Position numbers and translations under genes: made by a program. Shown here piece by piece: positions 25,145 to 33,263 of a DNA stretch of 64,000 bases (positions are counted from its first letter, which is position 1; each line of letters begins with the position of its first letter). The stretch is taken from the NCBI RefSeq assembly GCF_022539255.1, contig NZ_JAKZBV010000001.1, positions 186,001-250,000 on the forward strand, read 5' to 3'. The DNA is from Sinomonas terrae (lineage in GTDB: Bacteria > Actinomycetota > Actinomycetes > Actinomycetales > Micrococcaceae). Below the pieces are notes generated by a model. The model had not been told where the DNA came from, did no database searches, and saw only the letters and a program-made list of their open reading frames with translations.

Positions 25145-26233
25145 ATGCTGCCCAAGACGAGCCGATCGCAGCGCGAACCCCTTCTCGCGACAGACGCCGT
25201 TCGCATCGAACGTCGCCCAGTACGCGCGGCCCCCGCCGTCGTCGTCGGCGCCGTCCTCCTGTTCGTCGTCGCGGTCGCAGCGCTCGCCGTCGGCCGCTAC
25301 ACCGTCTCGATGTCCGACGTCCTGCGGATCCTGTTCCCGTTCGCCGCCCCCGGAAGCGACGATGTCTCCGACGCCGCGCGCAGCGTCGTGCTGCTCGTGA
25401 GGCTGCCGCGGATCCTGCTCGCGCTGCTCGTGGGCGGGGGCCTCTCCATCGGCGGCGCCGCCCTGCAGGCCACTTTCCGCAACCCCCTCGTCAGTCCCGA
25501 GATCATCGGCGTCTCTTCCGGTGCGTCGTTCGGCGGCGCACTCGCTCTCCTGCTCGGGGCGGGTGCGGCCGTGCTCGTGGGCTCGTCGTTCGTCTTCGGG
25601 ATCATCGCGCTCGTCCTGCTCTTCGCGATCACGGCCGGGCGGGAGGGCGCCCCGCTGCTCATGGTGGTCCTGGGAGGCGTGGTCACGGGCTCCTTCTTCT
25701 CCGCGCTCGTAGCCCTGATCACGTACATCGCGGACCCGTACACGACGCTCCCGGCGATCGTCTTCTGGCTTCTGGGGAGCGTCGCCTCGGCGACTTACGC
25801 CAAGGTGCTCGTTGCCCTCATCCCGGTGCTCCTCGGAACGGCGACGCTCCTTGCGGTGCGGTGGCGGATCAACATCCTCTCGCTAGGCGACGAGGACGCC
25901 AAGGCGCTGGGAATCCGGCCCTCGCCCCTGCGCTGGACGGTGCTCGTCGCGGTGGCACTGATCGTCGCCGGTGCGGTAGCGGTGAGCGGAGCCGTCAGCT
26001 GGGTGGGCCTGGTCGTGCCGCACCTCGCTCGCATGTGGGTCGGCCCGGACCATCGCGTGCTGCTGCCCGTCTCCTTCCTCATGGGCGCGGCCTACATCAT
26101 CGTGGTCGACACCCTCGCGCGAACCCTGACCCCCGGGGAGATTCCCCTCGGCGTCCTGACCGCCCTCATCGGGGCGCCCGCGTTCTTCGTCCTCCTCAGG
26201 CGCAACCGTACGAGGATCTGGGACGATGCCTAG
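25145..26233 (+). CDS. FecCD-family ABC transporter permease
   Basis: A 362-residue integral membrane protein of the BtuC/FecCD family with about ten helices. Signature segments: RLPRILLALLVGGGLSIGGA, LQATFRNPLVSPEIIGVSSG, FWLLGSVASATYAKV and AVSGAVSWVGLVVPHLARM. The coupling-loop sequence near GDEDAKALGI is also typical. The reading frame is open much further upstream, but ATG 25145, eight bases after the lipoprotein stop, starts the real protein. Works with the preceding lipoprotein and the following ATPase. Confidence 0.92.
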   Translation: MLPKTSRSQREPLLATDAVRIERRPVRAAPAVVVGAVLLFVVAVAALAVGRYTVSMSDVLRILFPFAAPGSDDVSDAARSVVLLVRLPRILLALLVGGGLSIGGAALQATFRNPLVSPEIIGVSSGASFGGALALLLGAGAAVLVGSSFVFGIIALVLLFAITAGREGAPLLMVVLGGVVTGSFFSALVALITYIADPYTTLPAIVFWLLGSVASATYAKVLVALIPVLLGTATLLAVRWRINILSLGDEDAKALGIRPSPLRWTVLVAVALIVAGAVAVSGAVSWVGLVVPHLARMWVGPDHRVLLPVSFLMGAAYIIVVDTLARTLTPGEIPLGVLTALIGAPAFFVLLRRNRTRIWDDA

Positions 26234-27032
26234 TCGCGGTGAGACGATGCTGAGCTTCGCCGCGGTGGGGTGCCGCTACTCGCGGGCCCGGTGGGTCTTC
26301 CGGAATGCGAGCTTCAGCATCGCGGCGGGCAGCACGATGGCCATTCTCGGGCCCAACGGGAGTGGCAAGACAACCCTCATCCGCTGCGCCGCCGGTCTCC
26401 TGTCCCCGCGGGAAGGCTCCGTCACGCGTAACGCCCCGCCCGGCTATGTGCCCCAGTCCCATGGGAGCGCGTTCGCGTACACGGCGTTCGACATGGTGCT
26501 CATGGGACGAGCCCAGGGCAAGGGGTGGTTCCAGCAGCCCAACTCGTCCGATCGGGCGGCGGCCGGCGCCGCGATGGAACGTGTCGGGATCTCCGGACTC
26601 GCCGACAGGCTACTTCCCACACTGAGCGGAGGGGAGCGGCAGCTCGTCCTCATCGCCCGCGCGATGGCCACGGGTTCCCCTCTTCTCATCCTCGACGAGC
26701 CGTCCACAGGGCTCGACCTCAAGAATCAGGCCCGTGTCCTGGGCCTCCTCCGGGACCTCAGGCAGGCGGGAATGTCCCTCCTGCTGAGCACGCACCATCC
26801 CGACCACGCGAGGGCAGTCGCCGACCAAGTCGCGATTGTCCAGAACGGCGGCGTGGAGTGTGGGAGCGCGCCCGAGATGCTCACGGAGTCTCGGCTTTCC
26901 GCCCTGTACGGCGTGCCGGTCTCCGCCGTCGACTATCTCGATGCTGCCGGCCGTCCCGTCCAGACGATCGTCACTGGGCTCGGCGAACCCACGAACCCGG
27001 TCGTGCACCGGCCTGTCGGGGGAGGCGGGTGA
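26226..27032 (+). CDS. ABC transporter ATP-binding protein (metal-chelate uptake)
   Basis: A 268-residue ATPase. Walker A is GPNGSGKTT (residues 42-50), the signature LSGGERQLVLIARAMA, Walker B LLILDEPSTGLDL and the H-loop LLSTHHPDHA. The Q-loop reads GYVPQSHG. It overlaps the permease gene by eight bases if ATG 26226 is used; ATG 26247 is an alternative. Its TGA overlaps the NiCoT GTG. The C-terminal 45 residues are a short variable extension. Confidence 0.92.
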   Translation: MPSRGETMLSFAAVGCRYSRARWVFRNASFSIAAGSTMAILGPNGSGKTTLIRCAAGLLSPREGSVTRNAPPGYVPQSHGSAFAYTAFDMVLMGRAQGKGWFQQPNSSDRAAAGAAMERVGISGLADRLLPTLSGGERQLVLIARAMATGSPLLILDEPSTGLDLKNQARVLGLLRDLRQAGMSLLLSTHHPDHARAVADQVAIVQNGGVECGSAPEMLTESRLSALYGVPVSAVDYLDAAGRPVQTIVTGLGEPTNPVVHRPVGGGG

Positions 27033-28159
27033 CCGTGCCGGCGTCGCGGACCGCTCGGGAAGGCCTCCCTCGGGCTCGGCGCCTCGCCGAGGGCGAATGG
27101 GCTTCGATCGTTGCGATGGCGGGCGTGGTGCTGGGCCTGCATCTGATCGGCTGGGGTGCGCTGCTCTGGATCACGGCGGGGCAGAACCTTCCCTCGGGCT
27201 CCGTCAGTGTCTTCGGCGTCGGGCTGGGGGCCTCGGCCTACGTCCTCGGCGTCCGGCACGCGTTCGACGCCGACCACATCGCCGCGATCGACAACACCAC
27301 CCGGAGGCTCATGCACGGTGGTGCGCGGCCCGTCTCGGTCGGGTTCTGGTTCTCCTTGGGTCATTCGAGCATCGTGTTCGGGCTGTGCGCCCTGCTCGCC
27401 TCGGGCGTCCGGGTCTTCCTGCAGCAGACAGGGGCGGACGGTTCGGGCGTGCATCAACTGCTCGCCCTCGTCGGAGCCGGGATCTCGGGACTGTTCCTGT
27501 GGATCATCGGCATCCTCAACCTGATCGTCCTGATCCGAATGGGCGCCGTGCTCCTCCACATGCGCCGTGGCGGGAAGGAGGAGGCGGCCCTCGAGCAGCT
27601 GCTCGGCCAGCGCGGCCTCATGAACCGGTTCTTCGGGCGTGCGGCGAAGGTGGCCAGGCCCTGGCAGATGTACTTCGTGGGGCTCTTGTTCGGGCTCGGC
27701 TTCGACACGGCGACCGAGGTGGGTCTCCTGGTTCTGGCCGGCGGGGCCGCGGCCTTTGCCCTGCCTTGGTACGCCATCCTGACCCTGCCCGTGCTCTTCG
27801 CCGCGGGAATGAGCCTCTTCGATTCCCTCGACGGGTGCTTCATGAACTTCGCGTACGGCTGGGCTCTCGCCCGTCCCGCCCGAAAGGTCTTCTACAACCT
27901 CCTCGTCACGGCCCTCTCGGTGGCCGTGGCTCTGGGAGTCGGCACCGTCGAGCTAGCCTCCGTCCTCGATGCGAGGGCAGGGATCACGGACGGACCGCTT
28001 GCGGCGATCGGTCGGATCGACCTCGCTACGGCCGGCTATGCCGTCACGGGCCTGTTCCTCTTCACGTGGGCCGTTGCGATCAGCATTTGGAAGTTCGCCC
28101 GGATCGAGGAACGGGAGGGCGCCCCGCGCAAGGGCGGGCGAGACAGGCTCGCGAGGTGA
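27029..28159 (+). CDS. Nickel/cobalt transporter of the NiCoT family
   Basis: A 376-residue secondary Ni2+/Co2+ permease. The signature of helix II is RHAFDADHIAAIDN (HxxxxDH). Other motifs are FWFSLGHSSIVF, GLLFGLGFDTATEVGLL and MSLFDSLDGCFMNFAYGWAL, all typical of HoxN/NixA-type carriers. Eight membrane helices are expected. GTG 27029 overlaps the ATPase stop as GTGA. The link to hydrogenase genes makes nickel the likely metal. Confidence 0.94.
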   Translation: MTVPASRTAREGLPRARRLAEGEWASIVAMAGVVLGLHLIGWGALLWITAGQNLPSGSVSVFGVGLGASAYVLGVRHAFDADHIAAIDNTTRRLMHGGARPVSVGFWFSLGHSSIVFGLCALLASGVRVFLQQTGADGSGVHQLLALVGAGISGLFLWIIGILNLIVLIRMGAVLLHMRRGGKEEAALEQLLGQRGLMNRFFGRAAKVARPWQMYFVGLLFGLGFDTATEVGLLVLAGGAAAFALPWYAILTLPVLFAAGMSLFDSLDGCFMNFAYGWALARPARKVFYNLLVTALSVAVALGVGTVELASVLDARAGITDGPLAAIGRIDLATAGYAVTGLFLFTWAVAISIWKFARIEEREGAPRKGGRDRLAR

Positions 28160-28163
28160 TGCT

Positions 28164-29171
28164 TCAGCGCGCTGCGAGGATGTGTTCGAAGTCCTTGAGC
28201 GCTGCGGCGGCCGTGGCACGGGGGTCGGAGGCGCCTCCGATAACGGTCAGCGGGCCCATCTCATCGGTCACCGCGGTGAGGCCCTTCATGCTCCCGCGCA
28301 GATGGGCGAAGGGGTGGTCCTGCCCGTAGGTCCGGAGTTCGACGCCGGCCCGGAAGCCGCCGTCGTCGCGCTCGACGAAACCGACCAGCCGCGGCGACTG
28401 GCCCTCGCTACGCCACCGAGCGACGTCGTCCGCGCCTACGTGCCTGATTCCCTCCCGCGGGAGGGCGTCCAGACGTAGGCCGGCCCCGAGCGCCGCATTG
28501 GCGATGATGACGAGCTTCGCCGCGGTGTCCCAGCCCTCGACGTCGAAGCTCGGGTCAGGTTCGGCGATGCCGCGCTCCTGGGCGAGGGCCACCGCATCGC
28601 CGAAGCCGAGGCCGTTCATCATTTCCTCGAGGACGAGGTTCGCGGTGCCCGTGAGGACCGCTTCGAAGGAAAGGACGCGGCAGCCGGCCAGACTGTGCCG
28701 AAGGAAATCGACTGTGGGCAGGCCGGACGCTGCGGCTGCGCTGAGCCGGAGGCTTCCACCGTGGGCGTCGGCGAGGCGGAGAAGCCCGCGAAGGTCGACG
28801 ACGAGCGCCCCCTTCGAGACGGCGATCGCCTGCATGCCGCGTTCGAGGGCGCCGCGGAGGTAGAGGAGCGAGGCCCCTCCGGTGCGGTAGTCGCTCGGGC
28901 CAGCCTCGATGAGGACGTCGGCATCCATCTGACGGAGGAACGTCTCACCGGTGAGACCCTGGGCGACGCGCTCCCGGTCATCCAGCCGGGCGGGCTCGAG
29001 CCCTGCGAGGTCGATGAGGCCAGCGGCAGAGCCGCAGACTCCGGTGATCCGCACGTCGGCGCCGTAGCGCTCCCTGTAAGCCTCACGCCGGGCGAGCAGC
29101 ATCTGGGCGATCCGGCGTCCGATGCTCCCAAAGCCCGTGATGGCGACGGCGATGTTCCGCTCGGTCTTCAT
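28164..29171 (-). CDS. Homoserine-dehydrogenase-like NAD(P)-dependent protein
   Basis: A 335-residue protein with an N-terminal Rossmann fold (VAITGFGSIGRRIAQML) and a homoserine-dehydrogenase-type catalytic half: AVSKGALVVDL, AAAASGLPTVDFLRHSL, LTGTANLVLEEM and EGWDTAAKLVIIANA (the Lys is the expected catalytic residue). It lacks the ACT domain of biosynthetic Hom enzymes, and the length is shorter than the usual 430 residues. It may act on another hydroxy acid. It converges on the nickel-transport operon, with four bases between stops. Confidence 0.8.
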   Translation of the reverse strand: MKTERNIAVAITGFGSIGRRIAQMLLARREAYRERYGADVRITGVCGSAAGLIDLAGLEPARLDDRERVAQGLTGETFLRQMDADVLIEAGPSDYRTGGASLLYLRGALERGMQAIAVSKGALVVDLRGLLRLADAHGGSLRLSAAAASGLPTVDFLRHSLAGCRVLSFEAVLTGTANLVLEEMMNGLGFGDAVALAQERGIAEPDPSFDVEGWDTAAKLVIIANAALGAGLRLDALPREGIRHVGADDVARWRSEGQSPRLVGFVERDDGGFRAGVELRTYGQDHPFAHLRGSMKGLTAVTDEMGPLTVIGGASDPRATAAAALKDFEHILAAR

Positions 29172-29249
29172 GGCGGGCCCCAGCGTAGCATTTTCGATTT
29201 GCCGCTGACCCTGTGACTCCAGCTGTCATGCTCGCGACACGCCATCAAA

Positions 29250-29292
29250 TAGACATGTCTAAAGGCTGTTGTACACGCACAATTGACATGTC
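29250..29292. promoter_or_regulatory. Two GACATGTC palindromes in the divergent sigma-factor upstream region
   Basis: TAGACATGTCTA (29250-29261) is a perfect 12-bp palindrome. TTGACATGTCCAA (29283-29295) repeats its GACATGTC core (29285-29292). The centres are 33 bases apart, about three turns of DNA. They lie between a homoserine-dehydrogenase-like gene and the sigma-factor gene, so they may be paired operator sites for either. No regulator is identified. Confidence 0.55.
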
Positions 29293-29372
29293 CAACGGAA
29301 GCCCTGACGCGCGGGGGAAAGCGGGTCTCACGCTTGGGCTCCATTGACGACATTCGTCTCGCAGGAGTGTAG

Positions 29373-30179
29373 GTGAAGATCGAAGAACGCAACCGCCTGG
29401 TGGTGGAGCATCTCCCGCTCGTGGGCTATCTGGTCTCAGACCTGTGCGCCCGAGCCACCCACCTCTCCCGCGAGGACATGGCATCCGCTGGCTCGCTCGG
29501 CCTCGTGCTTGCGGCCGAGTCGTTCGACCCGAGCACAGGGGTTCCCTTCGGGGCCTTCGCCCGGCGCCGCATCACCGGGGCACTCATGGATGAGCTCCGG
29601 TCCCTGGACTGGGCGGGCCGAGGGGCGCGCAAGCGCATGAAGGCGGTCGGCGCCGTGACGGAGACCCTCACGAGCAGCCTTGGCCGGAAGCCCTCCCATG
29701 ATGAGATCGCGGCTGCCCTCGGAGTGAGCCGTGAGACCGTCGACGAGGCCGCCGCCGACGCGGCCCGCACGGTGAGTCCCCTCGACGAGACCGTCTCCGA
29801 CACGCTCGTGGCCGACGCGGTCGCCCCCGAGGAAGCGACCTTGGCGGGCGAGCGAACGCGCTACCTGCGCGCCGCCGTGGACTCGCTTCCCGAGCGGCTG
29901 CGGCTCGTGGTGACGGCGATCTACCTCGAGGGCGGCTCGGTCAAGGACGTCGCCGAGAGGCTCGGTATCAGCTCATCCGCCGTGTCCCAGCAGAGGAGCG
30001 AGGCGATCCGCCTCCTCCGCGAAGGCCTCGCCGTGCACTACGCGGACGGTCCCGAGGCGGCCCCGGCCGTCGAATCCCGGTCCATGTCGCCACGCCGCGC
30101 CGCCTATCTCGAAAGCTTCGCGGAGGCAGTCCGGGGCGCGGCCTCCGGTCATCGTCTCGTATCCCCGGCGGCGTCGTAA
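29373..30179 (+). CDS. RNA polymerase sigma factor of the FliA/WhiG type
   Basis: A 268-residue sigma-70-family protein. Region 2 begins at RLVVEHLPLVGYLVSDL and includes FDPSTGVPFGAFARRRITGA, then LMDELRSLDWAGRGARK, the hallmark of FliA/WhiG sigmas. Region 3 (LGRKPSHDEIAAALGVS) and region 4 (LPERLRLVVTAIYLEGGSV, VAERLGISSSAVSQQRSEA) follow. GTG 29373 is preceded by AGGAGTGTAG. In flagellated bacteria this class drives late flagellar genes; the export genes lie 21 kb upstream here. A sporulation role is unlikely in this type of organism. Confidence 0.85.
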   Translation: MKIEERNRLVVEHLPLVGYLVSDLCARATHLSREDMASAGSLGLVLAAESFDPSTGVPFGAFARRRITGALMDELRSLDWAGRGARKRMKAVGAVTETLTSSLGRKPSHDEIAAALGVSRETVDEAAADAARTVSPLDETVSDTLVADAVAPEEATLAGERTRYLRAAVDSLPERLRLVVTAIYLEGGSVKDVAERLGISSSAVSQQRSEAIRLLREGLAVHYADGPEAAPAVESRSMSPRRAAYLESFAEAVRGAASGHRLVSPAAS

Positions 30180-30233
30180 GTTTCTGCAAGCCGCAATACA
30201 CTGCACCCAAGACTCAGCGTTGAGGGAGGCCCA

Positions 30234-31451
30234 GTGGACGTCGGCGTCGCGCGTGAAAGCATCCTTGGGGAGAAGCGCGTCGCGGTCACTCCGGAATCGG
30301 CGAGGCAGCTCATCGGGCTGGGGCTCGGCGTCGTCGTCGAAGCGGGCGCGGGTGCGGCGGCAGGCTACCCAGACGCCGCGTACGCTGCGGAGGGCGCGCG
30401 GATCGTCCCGTCCCTCGATGTGGCGACGGTCGACGTCATCGCCCACGTCCGCCCGCTCGATCCCCCAGCAGCGGCCCGCCTGAAGCCAGCGACGGTCACG
30501 GTTGGTCTCGCCTCGCCGTCGTCCGAATTGCCCACCGTCCGCGCGCTCGCGGAGGGGCGCGTCACGGCTTTCGCGCTCGAACTCGTGCCGCGGATCTCCC
30601 GCGCGCAGTCGATGGACGCGCTCACCTCGCAGGCCCTCGTGACGGGTTATCGCTGCGTGCTCGAGGCGGCGATACGGCTTCCGCGGTTCTTCCCCCTCTA
30701 CATGACGGCTGCCGGGACGATTCCGCCCGCCCGCGTCCTCGTCCTCGGCGCCGGTGTCGCCGGCTTGCAAGCCATCGGCACTGCGAAGCGGCTCGGGGCG
30801 CGCGTCTCCGCGAACGATATCCGCCCGGCCTCGGCCGACGAGGTCGCGTCGATGGGTGGGACGTTCATCCGGCTGGACCTGGAATCGGCCGAGGCCGCGG
30901 GCGGTTACGCGCGAGAGCTCGGTGCGGACCGGGCAGTGCTCCAGCGTCAGCTCCTCGCGCCCCACGTCGCGGAGGCGGACGTCCTCATCACCACCGCAGC
31001 CGTGCCGGGCCGCCCCGCACCGCTCCTCGTGACGAGGGATATGGTCGCCGCCATGCGCCCGGGGTCAGTCGTCGTGGACATGGCCGCGGAGTCGGGAGGC
31101 AACGTCGAGGGCTCGGTCGCGGGGGTGGACGTCGTCGTCCCGACGGCCGACGGTTCCGGCGAGGTCACGGTCGTCGGCCTCAAGGACGCCGCCTCGGCCA
31201 TGGCCTCCGACGCATCGCGCCTCTATGCGAAGAACGTCGCCAACTTCATTGCGCTCCTGACGCGGGAGGGGGAGGTTCACCCCGACTTCGACGACGAGGT
31301 CGTCGCCGGAGCATGCCTGACGCACGACGGCGGCGTCCTGCACGAGCCCACCGCGCAGGCTCTCGCGGCGCTCGCCGCGGCGACGGGATCGCCGGTGCTG
31401 AGGGCAGGCGAGGGGCGGGAGGACGAGGAGATCGAGGGAGGGGCAGGCTGA
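30234..31451 (+). CDS. pntAA: NAD(P) transhydrogenase subunit alpha, part 1 (PntAA)
   Basis: This is the NAD(H)-binding domain I of the proton-translocating transhydrogenase. The 405-residue product starts DVGVARESILGEKRVAVTPE and has the nucleotide fold VLVLGAGVAGLQAIGTAKRLG, plus DMAAESGGNVEGSVAG. GTG 30234 has a GAGGGAGGC site. The last base of its stop overlaps the ATG of pntAB. The C-terminal 25 residues are acidic and Gly-rich. With the next two genes it makes a three-subunit enzyme, which uses proton motive force to reduce NADP+. Confidence 0.93.
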   Translation: MDVGVARESILGEKRVAVTPESARQLIGLGLGVVVEAGAGAAAGYPDAAYAAEGARIVPSLDVATVDVIAHVRPLDPPAAARLKPATVTVGLASPSSELPTVRALAEGRVTAFALELVPRISRAQSMDALTSQALVTGYRCVLEAAIRLPRFFPLYMTAAGTIPPARVLVLGAGVAGLQAIGTAKRLGARVSANDIRPASADEVASMGGTFIRLDLESAEAAGGYARELGADRAVLQRQLLAPHVAEADVLITTAAVPGRPAPLLVTRDMVAAMRPGSVVVDMAAESGGNVEGSVAGVDVVVPTADGSGEVTVVGLKDAASAMASDASRLYAKNVANFIALLTREGEVHPDFDDEVVAGACLTHDGGVLHEPTAQALAALAAATGSPVLRAGEGREDEEIEGGAG

Positions 31452-31774
31452 TGGGCGGAGTTCAGCTTCTCACGATCACGGTTTTGGCCGTGTTCGTGGG
31501 GTTCGAGGTGGTCTCGAAGGTCTCGAGCATCCTGCACACCCCGCTCATGTCGGGGGCGAACGCGATCCACGGCATCATCCTCGTCGGTGCCATCACGGTG
31601 GCCGGCCAGGCGACGGACGGGTGGGTGCTCGCGGTGGCGCTGCTCGCCGTCGTCCTCGCGACGGCCAATCTCGTGGGCGGGTTCGTCGTCACCGACCGGA
31701 TGCTGGAGATGTTCCGCGGCCTGAAGTCCGCGGGGCAGGAAACGGTTCAGGGCCCGGGGCGGGAGGCGAAGTGA
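31451..31774 (+). CDS. pntAB: NAD(P) transhydrogenase subunit alpha, part 2 (PntAB)
   Basis: A 107-residue membrane protein with three helices, including VSSILHTPLMSGANAIHGII, the conserved start of the proton channel, and LATANLVGGFVVTDRML. In enteric bacteria it is fused to PntAA; the split form is normal for actinobacteria. ATG 31451 overlaps the pntAA stop and the TGA overlaps the pntB GTG. A longer frame exists to 31313 but lies within pntAA. Confidence 0.92.
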   Translation: MGGVQLLTITVLAVFVGFEVVSKVSSILHTPLMSGANAIHGIILVGAITVAGQATDGWVLAVALLAVVLATANLVGGFVVTDRMLEMFRGLKSAGQETVQGPGREAK

Positions 31775-33144
31775 CGCTCATCGCCCCGACGTGGACGGCC
31801 CTGCTGTACCTCGTCTCTGCCGTCTGCTTCATCCTCGCCCTCAAGGGGCTCAGCTCGCCCAAGCACGCGCGCCGGGGGAATCTGGTCGGTGCATTCGGCG
31901 CCTTGATCGCGCTCGTGACGGTCTTCCTCTCCAGCCGGCTCGAGAACCTGCCGTGGATCCTCGCCGCGATGGTGCTTGGTACCGCGATAGCTGCTCCCGT
32001 GGCCCGCCGGGTCAAGATGACCCAGATGCCGCAACTCGTCGCGATGTTCAACGGCGTGGGCGGCGGAGCGGCCGCGCTCGTCGCGCTGCTCGAACTCCCG
32101 CACGCCGAGGACGGCTGGCTACGGGTCGCGATCGTGTTCACGCTGCTCGTGGGGGCGATCTCGTTCGCCGGCTCTGGCGTGACGTTCGCCAAGCTCCAGG
32201 AGCTCATGACCACTCGGCCCGTCGTGTTCCTTGGCCTGCCCGTGCTCATGGGGGCAGTGCTCGTTGCCGCGGTGGGCACCGCCGCGCTCGTTGTGGCGAC
32301 GGGTTCGGTGGGACTCGCCGTCGTCGTCCTCGCGGTGGGGCTCGTCGCTGGGCTTCTCTTGGTCCTGCCCGTCGGCGGCGCCGACGTGCCGATCGTGATC
32401 TCGCTGCTCAACGCGTTCACGGGCCTCGCCGTCGCCGCGTCGGGGCTCGTGCTCGGCAACGTGCTGCTCGTCGTCGCCGGCACGCTCGTGGGTGCATCGG
32501 GCACGATCCTCACCCGGCTCATGGCCGCCGCGATGGGCCGGAGCGTCTCTGGGATCATGTTCGGCGCGTTCAAGGGAGGCTCGACCGCGGGGTCGACCGT
32601 GGCGAGCGAGAGGCCTGTCCGCTCCTCGAATCCCGAGGACGTCGCGGTGCTGCTCGGGTATGCGCAGCGGGTGATCATCGTTCCCGGGTATGGGCTCGCC
32701 GTCGCGCAGGGCCAGCACACGGCTGCTGAGCTCGCGCAGACCCTCGAATCGCGTGGCGTGGACGTCGAGTTCGCGATCCATCCCGTGGCGGGGCGGATGC
32801 CCGGGCACATGAACGTGCTGCTCGCCGAGGCCAATGTGCCGTACGAGTCGCTCAAGGAGATGAGCGAGGTCAACGGGGACTTCAAGCAGGCCGACGTGGC
32901 TCTCGTAGTGGGCGCCAACGACGTGGTCAATCCCGCGGCCAAGACCACGCCGGGGTCTCCGATCTACGGAATGCCGATCCTTGAGGCAGGGGACGCGCGC
33001 CAGGTCGTGTTCCTCAAGAGGTCGATGAGGCCCGGGTTCGCCGGGATCGAGAACGAGCTTCTGTACGAACCGCAGACGACGCTTCTGTTCGGCGACGCGA
33101 AGGAGTCGCTCGCGAAGGTGCTTTCGGCGGTCAAGGCCCTCTAA
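31771..33144 (+). CDS. pntB: NAD(P) transhydrogenase subunit beta (PntB)
   Basis: A 457-residue protein with about nine membrane helices and the NADP(H)-binding domain III at the C-terminus. Motifs: TQMPQLVAMFNGVGGGAA, GADVPIVISLLNAFTGLAVA and GRSVSGIMFGAFKGGS. Domain III shows IVPGYGLAVAQGQHTAAEL, HPVAGRMPGHMNVLLAEA and VGANDVVNPAAK. GTG 31771 is fixed by a GTGA overlap with pntAB. A strong hairpin follows the stop. Confidence 0.95.
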   Translation: MTLIAPTWTALLYLVSAVCFILALKGLSSPKHARRGNLVGAFGALIALVTVFLSSRLENLPWILAAMVLGTAIAAPVARRVKMTQMPQLVAMFNGVGGGAAALVALLELPHAEDGWLRVAIVFTLLVGAISFAGSGVTFAKLQELMTTRPVVFLGLPVLMGAVLVAAVGTAALVVATGSVGLAVVVLAVGLVAGLLLVLPVGGADVPIVISLLNAFTGLAVAASGLVLGNVLLVVAGTLVGASGTILTRLMAAAMGRSVSGIMFGAFKGGSTAGSTVASERPVRSSNPEDVAVLLGYAQRVIIVPGYGLAVAQGQHTAAELAQTLESRGVDVEFAIHPVAGRMPGHMNVLLAEANVPYESLKEMSEVNGDFKQADVALVVGANDVVNPAAKTTPGSPIYGMPILEAGDARQVVFLKRSMRPGFAGIENELLYEPQTTLLFGDAKESLAKVLSAVKAL

Positions 33145-33206
33145 CGCCTTGGGGCCTCGCTCCGGCCCACTTCTGCCCGCGCGACACTCGGGATCCGCGC
33201 GACTCG

Positions 33207-33252
33207 CCGCGCTCCCGACCGATTGGGAAAACACAACCGGGCGGGAGCGCGG
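33207..33252. terminator. Bidirectional terminator between pntB and the LLM monooxygenase gene
   Basis: CCGCGCTCCCG (33207-33217) pairs perfectly with CGGGAGCGCGG (33242-33252), and shorter CCG/CGG and TTG/CAA pairs close the loop further. It sits between two convergent genes. Confidence 0.7.
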
Positions 33253-33263
33253 GGAGGTGCGGG

